Assembly: GCA_005518205.2 (NCBI GenBank)
Contig: RFFC02000046.1
Location: 1-48,454 of the forward strand
DNA from: Hormoscilla sp. GUM202
GTDB lineage: Bacteria > Cyanobacteriota > Cyanobacteriia > Cyanobacteriales > Desertifilaceae
DNA length: 48,454 nt
Direction: 5' to 3'
The stretch's first letter is position 1; each line of letters starts with the position of its first letter. The position numbers and the translations under genes are program-made. Of the stretch, positions 41,795 through 48,454 are shown one piece after another. The notes under the pieces were generated by a model. The model was given only the letters and a program-made list of their open reading frames with translations, did no database searches and was not told where the DNA came from.

Positions 41795-43026
41795 CATTTT
41801 CGGAGATGTCTATTGAGGTTGAGAGGGAGAGGTTTTTGTTGTATAATGGAGCTATAGATAAAAGTGAGGTTTTGGGCGATCGTCTGCCAACAATAGTGCT
41901 GATTCGCCACTCTCGCAGCATTTTCTCCTAACTGACGACGATAATCGGGACTGGAGAGTAATTTGGCGATCGCCCTTGCTAACGCTTCTACTTCCCCTTC
42001 TATAATTAATCCAGCTTCCGCAGCCACAATTCCGGAGGCAATTTGCACTTCTGGGGTGACAATTACAGGTAATTTTGCTGCCATTGCTTCAGCTACAGCA
42101 ATTCCAAAATTATCGGAAAACGAAGGAAGAACAAAAATATCCGATCCTTGCAGTAATAACTGTTTATCTTCACCCGTAACAAACCCTGGAAAACAAGTGC
42201 GATCGCCCAAACCAAGATTGTTTGCTAAATTTTTCAACTCCTGAACATAGGAAGTGTCTCCAGAACCTGCCATCATCAAGTAAAAGTTATGGGATTGACT
42301 CTTAAGTTGATGGAGTGCTTCAATTAAGAGGTCCGGACGTTTCTTGTAATGCAGGCGAGACAGAAACAAAACCACAGGCGTTTCCAGAGAAATACCATAA
42401 ACAGCACGAAGTTTTGTTTTAGCATTTACTTGCTGAGTGACTAATTCAACCCCTAATGGTAAAGTAACTGTAGGTGCTACTATCCCAAACTTCCGAACAT
42501 CTGTTGCTTCTTCCTCAGAGGTACAATGAATTGCAGCAGCATCGTTAAGACTACCCCTTTCAATTAAAAAGCTGTAGATTTGTTTCTTGAGACGACTTTG
42601 AGCTAAAGCCCAAGGGGAAAGTTGACCTATTGTACGTCTAATATAGGGGATTCCTTGTTTTCTGGCAATAAATGCAGCACAAGTGGAAGCATAGGAAAAC
42701 AGATAATGAGTATGGATCAGATCGTAGTCTCGAATATGTTGCCACAGCCAGAATGTTAATGGTAGAGAAAAAATAAAACCTTTGTCTTTAGTTAATGCTT
42801 GACCTGAGTTTTCTTGACAAGGAAAAAACCAGATGGGAACTTGTTGATACTCTGTTCGTTGACTCAAAGTAACATCTAATGCTACTCCATTAGAACCATT
42901 ATCATTGGTTGTGATAATTTCTGCATCTACTCCAACTTGACGCAAGGATTTAACCATGTTAATAACGGCATAACTGGGACCGCCTCGCAAGGTTGATACA
43001 GAAGGAATAACGTGCAGAACTTTCAC
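41794..43026 (-). CDS. Family 4 glycosyltransferase
   Basis: A 410-residue GT-B enzyme. N-terminal domain MKVLHVIPSVSTLRGGPSYA, DLIHTHYLFSYASTCAAFIA; C-terminal nucleotide-sugar domain VVLFLSRLHYKKRPDLLIEA, LMMAGSGDTSYV, CFPGFVTGEDKQLLLQGSDI and FVLPSFSDNFGIAVAEAMAA (the E-x7-E motif). It transfers a sugar to a lipid-linked or polymer acceptor in surface polysaccharide synthesis. The start lies 14 bp after the asnB stop, showing a common operon. The C-terminal end is in the 55-bp repeat. This is one of the few intact genes of the cluster. Confidence 0.94.
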   Translation of the reverse strand: MKVLHVIPSVSTLRGGPSYAVINMVKSLRQVGVDAEIITTNDNGSNGVALDVTLSQRTEYQQVPIWFFPCQENSGQALTKDKGFIFSLPLTFWLWQHIRDYDLIHTHYLFSYASTCAAFIARKQGIPYIRRTIGQLSPWALAQSRLKKQIYSFLIERGSLNDAAAIHCTSEEEATDVRKFGIVAPTVTLPLGVELVTQQVNAKTKLRAVYGISLETPVVLFLSRLHYKKRPDLLIEALHQLKSQSHNFYLMMAGSGDTSYVQELKNLANNLGLGDRTCFPGFVTGEDKQLLLQGSDIFVLPSFSDNFGIAVAEAMAAKLPVIVTPEVQIASGIVAAEAGLIIEGEVEALARAIAKLLSSPDYRRQLGENAARVANQHYCWQTIAQNLTFIYSSIIQQKPLPLNLNRHLRK

Positions 43027-43567
43027 AGGTTTTACCTCCCTTACGATACAGCCGAAACACTAATTTTGTTTAACCATTGTTGGAGAATAACCAGACTCCA
43101 ACGACGATACCAATGGGTGAGAGATAGATGAGTGGGAGGGTTTGCCGCCTGAAATATTCTATCCCATTCCGGATCCTCTAGCCAGCGATCGAAGGGAAAT
43201 AAAAATCCTTGTTTGGGTTTATTAATCACCCAATCAGGTAATTCTGGAACCGCATCGATCAGTAACTGTTTTCCTGGGGAAAGTCTCAGGGTATGGGGAA
43301 TACTATCAATAGAGTTTAGGACGTGGCAATCTAGAAAAGGAACTCGCACTTCTAGTACCCATGCCATACTCATGACGTCACTATCTCGGAGCAGTTGGTT
43401 TCTCATATAACGGCTAATTTCTAGGAAACTTATTTCATCTTCCAGGGATGAAAACGAGGGAACTTTAGGACTTTTTGGGCAGGAGATATTAGGGCGTGTC
43501 ATCAATCAAATTGTTTGACAGAAATAGCTTGATAAGGTAAGGGGTGTTTATCTAGCAATCACAAAAG

Positions 43568-44423
43568 GTGAGCATGATTATGAAACGCTATGGCTTGCGA
43601 GACGACCAATGGAAACGGATCGAGCACCTCTTACCTGGTAAAAAAGGCGACCCTGGTGCTACTGCCAAAGACAATCGATTATTCGTTGAAGCCGTTTTAT
43701 ATCGCTATCGCGCCGGAATTCCCTGGCGAGATTTACGCCTTGCGTTTTGGCGATTTTCGTGTCATTCATACCCGCCATACCCGTTGGTCGGAAAAAGGAG
43801 TTTGGAAGCAGGTTTTTGATGTTTTGGCCAAAGACGCTGACAACGAATACGCCGCCATTGATGCAACCATTGGCTCGTGTCCGAGAGCGCCCACCTATGT
43901 CGTTGCCGGACAGGCGAACGACAGGGTGGGCGTCTCTGGACACGATCGTGCCCATCAACACAGTGCTGGTGCGAAAAAAAAACACCCGACTCGATACGTG
44001 CGAAACTCAAGCCATAGGCCGTAGCAAAGGGGGACTATCAACAAAGATTCATGCTACTTGCGATGCCTTGGGGAATCCTACAGGATTTTATCTGACCCCT
44101 GGCCAAGCCCACGATTTACAAGGCGCTGACGTCCTGTTGGATGCCATTGATGAGATTGGCGCGCTGCTTGCTGATAAAGCCTATGATGCAGAACAACGTG
44201 TGCTGGAGCGGCTGAAAGAGGCGAATTGCGAGGCGGTCATTCCTCCCAAAAGCAACCGTAAAGAACACAGAGAATACGATAAAGACATGTACAAGTGGCG
44301 GCATCTCCGATAAAATCTTTTCCAAAAACTCAAGCAATATCGGGCTATTGCGACACGCTACGATAAAACGGCTAGCAATTTTTGAGGTGCCATCTACCTT
44401 GCTGCTGCCGTCATCTGGCTTAA
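43568..44423 (+). pseudogene. IS5-family transposase, frameshifted
   Basis: MKRYGLRDDQWKRIEHLLPG, FVEAVLYRYRAGIPWRDL (first catalytic region), then a shift near 43735 to FGDFRVIHTRHTRWSEKGVW and KDADNEYAAIDATI (DDE Asp). A hairpin insert (43871-43944) comes next, and then HQHSAGAKKK. The A9 run at 43975 shifts into NTRLDTCETQAIGRSKGGLS, KIHATCDALGNPTGFYLTPG, LLADKAYDAEQRVLERLKEA (catalytic Asp) and PPKSNRKEHREYDKDMYKWR. A further shift and stop near 44310 and an in-frame TGA near 44383 precede the normal end. The A-run may be a programmed site, but the other lesions are not. Confidence 0.85.
43876..43944. repeat. 69-bp palindrome inserted in the IS5-type transposase
   Basis: Outer arms CGTGTCCGAGAGCGCCCACC and the complement of CGTGTCCAGAGACGCCCACC, with inner pairs GTCGTT/AACGAC, give a near-complete hairpin. 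It sits between ACCAT and ATCGTG, codons that are continuous in the other copy at about 30766. Confidence 0.85.
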
Positions 44424-45494
44424 TTGATGACACGCCCTAGAAAATTCAGGAAAGTAATGAGTGAGAATATTTTGGGTTTCTGTATGGGTAAATATCCCTC
44501 GATAACAAAGATAGGCATTAAAAGTATTGGGGAACTGTTGGAGAAAGTCACCTAAACGTTGAAGTTTATTTTTATGGGTCCATTTTGATAATTTATTCCC
44601 GATATTGAAGGGTTGAAGCCATTGCATACGCTGGCCCCATTTTACCATTTTTGGTACTTGTTGAAATGAGCTATATCCGCCAAATAGTTCATCTCCACCC
44701 AGTCCAGAAAGAACGACTTTAGAACCATTTTCTCTAGCAATCTTAGATACGCAAAATGTATTAAAACCGTCTATACTGGGTTGGTCGATCGCCTCTACAA
44801 ATTTGCCTAGTAATTCTCGACCAATTTGAGATGTAATCTTGTATTCAGTATGATTAGTATTAAATTTATGGGCAATTTTTTGAGCGATCCATTGTGCTTC
44901 TTCAAAGGCGATCAAGTAAGTATGAAGTTCTCCTAATTGAGTTTGACGTGCTAAAGCAACTAAGGCAGTTGAGTCAATTCCACCACTGAGGAAAACTCCC
45001 ACGGGAACGTCACTAACAAAATGATATTTGATAGAATCAATTAAAGCTTTTCGGACGCTTTCAATAGCTTCAATTTTAGGAATAGCTTGAGGTACAAACT
45101 GAATTTGCCAGTATTGATTTTGGGTTACTTTTCCCGCTTTCCATTGCAAGAAATGTCCAGCTTCTAAACAATAAATATCTTTAATTAATGTATCTGGTTC
45201 AGGAACAGATCCGCTTATCAAATATCCATAAATTCCTTCAGGATTAATAGTAACAGAAGGTAGACCCGAGGCAAGTATAGTTCGCAGTTCTGAGGCAAAA
45301 ATTAAAGTTTTTTCAGATTGCCAATAGTATAAAGGTTTAATCCCTAGAGGATCGCGAGCAATGAAAGCCGTTTTTTCTAAATTATCCCAAATAGCAAACG
45401 CAAACATTCCTCGCAATTGGTTGACGCAGTCTGAACCCAATTTTTCATAGAGTTTCAGGATAACTTCTGTATCAGTTTGAGAGTGAAATTTTTC

Positions 45495-47519
45495 GTAATT
45501 GCTCAAGATATTGGTGGTGAAGGAATATGGGTACTGCCGGTACTGCATAGTTACTCGGGCCATCGGACTGGAGTGAACAGCCCTTGTACTGCCTCGGAAT
45601 GCCTAACAGGACAAGAGCAATTTTTGAGGAGCGAAAACTTCTCAAATGCTTACGGGGTGGGGGGTTTTGACCTCGAAGTGGTGAGTCGGCAGCCGAGCGC
45701 CCGAATATGCAGTTGAGATGCGCGACAGCTGATTTTTTTCAAAATCCCGCGCCCAGGGTTGACAAATTCGATAAATAAGTAGTAAGTTGGAAGACATGAC
45801 TAAGAATTGGCTTGCTGACCTCGACCAAGACACAGAGAATCTCGACCCAAAAAGTCGGGAAGTTTTGCAGCGGTTACTCAATTACCTAGAAGACCTATAC
45901 AGCCAAAACCTTGAATTGAAAGCTGACAATCAACGATTGAGAGATGAAATAGCCGCGCTCAAAGGGCACAAGGGAAAACCTGACATCAAACCTCAAGCCA
46001 AAGCTGATACTTCTAAAGCTGATACTTCTGCGGAGGCCAAACCAGAGCAGCCCAATAGTCGAGAGCGAAAAAAGAAAAAACCGAAAACCCCCCCCCAGGA
46101 ACGTCGCCAACTTATTCATATTGACAGAGAAGAGGTTATCAAACTGGCTCGGAGTAACTTGCCGTCAGATATCACCCATAGAGGCTACCGAGAAGTAACA
46201 ATTCAAAATATTATATTTAAAACAGACACGGTTATTTATCGACTAGAAAGACTCTATTCACCTAGTACGGAGAAATTTTACGAAGCCCAGTTGCCGCAAG
46301 GATTAAAAGGCAAATCTTACGGGAGTGAACTCGAAGCATTTGTTCTCACTTTGTATTATCAGTTACGAGTGCCAGAAGAAAAGATTCTTAAATTGTTGCA
46401 GTCTCAGGGAATAGTAATCTCGGCGGGAAAAATATCTAACTTAATAACTCGGCAATATTTAAGAGAATTTACTGAAGAACGAAATGCTATTTTAGAAGCG
46501 GGACTGGGCAGTACCAGTTATCACCAAATTGATGATACGGGGATGCGGGTTAATGGGAAAAATTGCTATGTATTCACACTCTGCAATCCTTACTATAGCA
46601 GTTTTTTTACCAGAGAGCGCAAAAACTCTGAAACAGTTCTCCAAATGTTAAACGAATTGCAGTTGGATCCAACTGAATTAGCAGTTGTTCAATCAGATGA
46701 TTTAGTTGACAGTATTTTGCCTGACAAGAAGAAAAAGCAGCTCGGGGACTACATAGATATTTTGGTGGCTGATGACGCGGGACAATTTCACAACCAGACG
46801 AACCATCGTAGTTTATGCTGGATTCATGAAGGACGACACTACGAAAAGCTGACTCCTCTGGTTCCCTCTCATCAAAAAAGCCTGGCACAATTTCTCTCTT
46901 ATTTTTGGATTTACTATTATCAACTCAAAGCCTATCAACAGCAAAGCACAGAAGAGCAGCGACAACAAAAACTGTTGCTTGAAACCGAATTTGACAAATT
47001 GTTTTCCCGTCAAACCGGATACAGTGCTTTAGATCATAGAATTGATTTAACAAAACAGAAGAAGCCTTATTTACTATTAGTTCTAGATTTTCCTGAAGTT
47101 CCTCTTGACAATAATGAGGCAGAGCGGACAGTCCGGGAGTATGTGATTAAGCGCAAAATCTCCAATGGAACCCGCACTCTACAGGGGACTCAGGCGTGGG
47201 AAGTGTTTTTGGCTCTGGTTGACACCTGCCGCAAAAACGGAGTGAATTTTTATTCGTACATTAAGGATCGAATTTCCAAATCTTTCAAGATGCCAGCGTT
47301 GTCCACGCTAATTCAACAGATGCAGCCGCCAAAACCAACATAAACATAAACCATTGACTCCAAGTCTCGCTTGTGTAGTTTCCACCTAAGCACCAAGGGT
47401 GTTACAGCTCCTTGTTATAAAGGACAGACTCATTAAGTGCGACATCAGCTCCTGTTTAAAAAGCTGCAGGAGCTACTCTCGTGTGGAAATCACTCCCCAC
47501 CAACATATTGAGCAACTTC
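45495..47519 (+). mobile_element. IS66-type insertion sequence with 8-bp target duplication
   Basis: The inverted ends are GTAATTGCTCAAGATATTGG (45495) and, on the other strand, GAAGTTGCTCAATATGTTGG (47519). The 8-bp direct repeat AATTTTTC occurs immediately outside on both sides (45487-45494 and 47520-47527), the target length expected for IS66. Length 2025 bp. It splits asnB in its glutaminase domain. Confidence 0.93.
45787..47343 (+). CDS. IS66-like transposase
   Basis: A 518-residue intact transposase. N-terminal leucine-zipper-like coiled coil (LNYLEDLYSQNLELKADNQR), a basic linker (SRERKKKKPKTPPQERRQ), then the DDE core: SYHQIDDTGMRVNGKNCYVF (first Asp), DYIDILVADDAGQFHNQTNH with CWIHEGRHYEKL, and PEVPLDNNEAERTVREYVIK (catalytic Glu), followed by GTQAWEVFLALVDTCRKNGV. 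Single-gene organisation without TnpA/TnpB. MTKNWLADL a few codons in may be the true start. This is the only apparently complete transposase in the window other than ISKra4. Confidence 0.9.
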   Translation: MEDMTKNWLADLDQDTENLDPKSREVLQRLLNYLEDLYSQNLELKADNQRLRDEIAALKGHKGKPDIKPQAKADTSKADTSAEAKPEQPNSRERKKKKPKTPPQERRQLIHIDREEVIKLARSNLPSDITHRGYREVTIQNIIFKTDTVIYRLERLYSPSTEKFYEAQLPQGLKGKSYGSELEAFVLTLYYQLRVPEEKILKLLQSQGIVISAGKISNLITRQYLREFTEERNAILEAGLGSTSYHQIDDTGMRVNGKNCYVFTLCNPYYSSFFTRERKNSETVLQMLNELQLDPTELAVVQSDDLVDSILPDKKKKQLGDYIDILVADDAGQFHNQTNHRSLCWIHEGRHYEKLTPLVPSHQKSLAQFLSYFWIYYYQLKAYQQQSTEEQRQQKLLLETEFDKLFSRQTGYSALDHRIDLTKQKKPYLLLVLDFPEVPLDNNEAERTVREYVIKRKISNGTRTLQGTQAWEVFLALVDTCRKNGVNFYSYIKDRISKSFKMPALSTLIQQMQPPKPT

Positions 47520-47813
47520 AATTTTTCTCCCTGAGAAATTAAAGTTTGTCGCAATTCTCGAAAATTGTAAATTTCTCCATTAAAGGTAATCCAATAGCGC
47601 CCATTTGCAATGGACATAGGTTGATGACCTGCAGCAGTTAAATCTAGAATAGAGAGACGAGTATGGGTTAAAGCAGCTTGGCGATCGCTAGCAATATAAA
47701 TCCCTCTATCGTCGGGACCGCGATGCTGCAAAGTTTTCTGCATTTTTTCTATCAGTTTTTATAACTGATATTGGTCTTCTTTATACCCGATACAACCAGC
47801 AATTCCACACATT

Positions 47814-48398
47814 TTAATTGTTAACTCCCTCTAATTTTTTTGTCTGCCAAAATTCAGATAGATATAATCCTAGGGTTTGTTGGAATTTCTCAAAACCAAA
47901 GGTATCAATTGCTTTCTGGCGCAATACTTGCGGTTTATAGAGCAAATAATTAGGATAATTACCCTGTAAAATTTGAATTAAGGTTTGGGCTATTTCCTCA
48001 ATGTTATCCGGGTCAACTAACGCTCCCAATTCTCCATTACAAAGAGCATCGATCGCCCCATCTTGGTTTCCTCCTAGAGTGGGTTTTCCGCAAGCCAATG
48101 CTTCTAAATACACGATCCCGAAACCTTCTCCCTTACTTGGCATGGCAAATACATCGCATAAGTTATAATGGTCGCACAGTTCTGAGTCGGGAATAAAGCC
48201 AGCTAAGGTGACGTGATGTTGCAAATTTAGTTGTTGAATCAGTTGTTCCACGCGGGGGAGATCGTCCCCCTTCCCCACAATCAGATAATGAACCTGGGGA
48301 ATATTTTCTATTATAGTCGGTAACGCTCTGAGTACGCGGTCATAGCCTTTATATTGTTCTTGACTATCCAGACGCCCGGGTGTAATTAAAAGTGACAC
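47814..48398 (-). CDS. Family 4 glycosyltransferase, C-terminal domain only
   Basis: The 194-residue piece carries the nucleotide-sugar-binding domain: LLITPGRLDSQEQYKGYDRV, YLIVGKGDDLPRVEQLIQQL, HVTLAGFIPDSELCDHYNLC and FAMPSKGEGFGIVYLEALAC (E-x7-E), ending EFWQTKKLEGVNN. The N-terminal acceptor domain (about 190 residues) is missing, because an in-frame TGA lies just before the GTG at 48396-48398 and upstream sequence to the window edge does not resemble the family. Its stop is 1 bp before the asnB ATG, so they formed one operon. Probably a truncated gene. Confidence 0.82.
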   Translation of the reverse strand: MSLLITPGRLDSQEQYKGYDRVLRALPTIIENIPQVHYLIVGKGDDLPRVEQLIQQLNLQHHVTLAGFIPDSELCDHYNLCDVFAMPSKGEGFGIVYLEALACGKPTLGGNQDGAIDALCNGELGALVDPDNIEEIAQTLIQILQGNYPNYLLYKPQVLRQKAIDTFGFEKFQQTLGLYLSEFWQTKKLEGVNN

Positions 48399-48454
48399 TC
48401 AATCATGAACCGGCGATGTCATCAAAACTAATTGGTAGGATCAAGCGTTAATAT

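Larger units (their letters stand above)
43492..44437 (+). mobile_element. IS5-type insertion sequence (IS427-like)
   Basis: Ends GGGCGTGTCATCAATCAAAT at 43492 and the complement of GGGCGTGTCATCAATTAAG at 44437 form the terminal repeats. TA flanks both sides. Excision with one TA restores the asnB frame (PEFS-N-ISCPK). Length 946 bp including a 74-bp palindromic insert. Confidence 0.93.
43041..47812 (-). pseudogene. asnB: Asparagine synthase (glutamine-hydrolysing), interrupted by two IS elements
   Basis: ATG 47810-47812 begins MCGIAGCIGYKED with the catalytic Cys2. An in-frame TAA lies at 47759-47761, followed by MQKTLQHRGPDDRGIYIASD and FNGEIYNFRELRQTLISQGE. The IS66-type element (45495-47519) interrupts here. 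The gene resumes FHSQTDTEVILKLYEKLGSD, IARDPLGIKPLYYW, VPVGVFLSGGIDSTALVALA (ATP-binding SGGxDS) and HYFPEFS. The IS5-type element (43492-44437) then splits it, and the end NISCPKSPKVPS...RVPFLDCHVLN runs to 43041. In polysaccharide loci such proteins amidate or transfer amino groups to sugars. Confidence 0.94.

Noticed and set aside
41601-41921. A 106-codon minus-strand frame
   Set aside because: It spans the 55-bp direct repeats and the out-of-frame end of the glycosyltransferase.

Overview
The window looks like chromosomal DNA of a cyanobacterium, probably a filamentous one. The HIP1 octamer GCGATCGC and close variants recur throughout. The gene content also fits: paired flavodiiron proteins Flv1/Flv3, an apocarotenoid oxygenase of the Synechocystis type, Uma2-family proteins, a TIGR02450 Trp-rich protein, HepT/MntA and many VapBC-type pairs. 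No plasmid or phage core genes are visible. The striking general feature is decay: many genes are cut, frameshifted, stopped in frame or joined to unrelated fragments. All three stop codons occur as premature stops, so this is not recoding. Part of the indel signal could be assembly or read error, but the transposon insertions with exact target duplications are real biology.

Layout. 0-5.3 kb: a cutA with an abnormal start, a group II intron 5' fragment, a family 2 glycosyltransferase split by an IS630 element, an intact apocarotenoid oxygenase, and a short group II intron relic next to a transporter tail. 5.3-12.5 kb: flv1 and flv3 on the minus strand, separated by a broken toxin-antitoxin pair and two small membrane proteins; then a PBP2 fragment, a rhomboid protease and a Trp-rich protein. 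12.5-16.1 kb: a chain of fragments (Uma2, MFS exporter, PKS KS-AT-TE, PilB) joined end to end. 16.4-19.5 kb: rhodanese, HrcA and an ADP-ribosylglycohydrolase. 19.5-29 kb: an accessory island with about ten toxin-antitoxin loci (many with dead toxins), tandem Uma2 genes, and an HTH protein behind a 10-bp phased repeat array. 29-30 kb: a DUF427 and dual-specificity phosphatase operon. 31.3-35.3 kb: a polysaccharide export protein (signal peptide split off by TGA) and a Wzc-like tyrosine autokinase. 35.3-48.4 kb: a minus-strand polysaccharide glycosyltransferase/asnB cluster riddled with insertion sequences (IS630-type, ISKra4-type, an IS630-derived MITE, IS5-type, IS66-type).

Functionally, the export genes at 31-35 kb and the glycosyltransferases at 38.8-48.4 kb look like parts of one exopolysaccharide locus that is being dismantled. 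In four places, removing the mobile element with one copy of its target duplication restores a reading frame or an empty site. The most unusual signals are (i) different perfect hairpins inserted into the transposase genes of two copies of the same IS5-type element, (ii) a MITE sharing its ends with the IS630 element 37 kb away, (iii) the helically phased TATCCG array upstream of a conflict-system-like HTH gene, and (iv) a short group II intron relic whose 5' end coincides with the predicted start of a strong sigma-70-like promoter.
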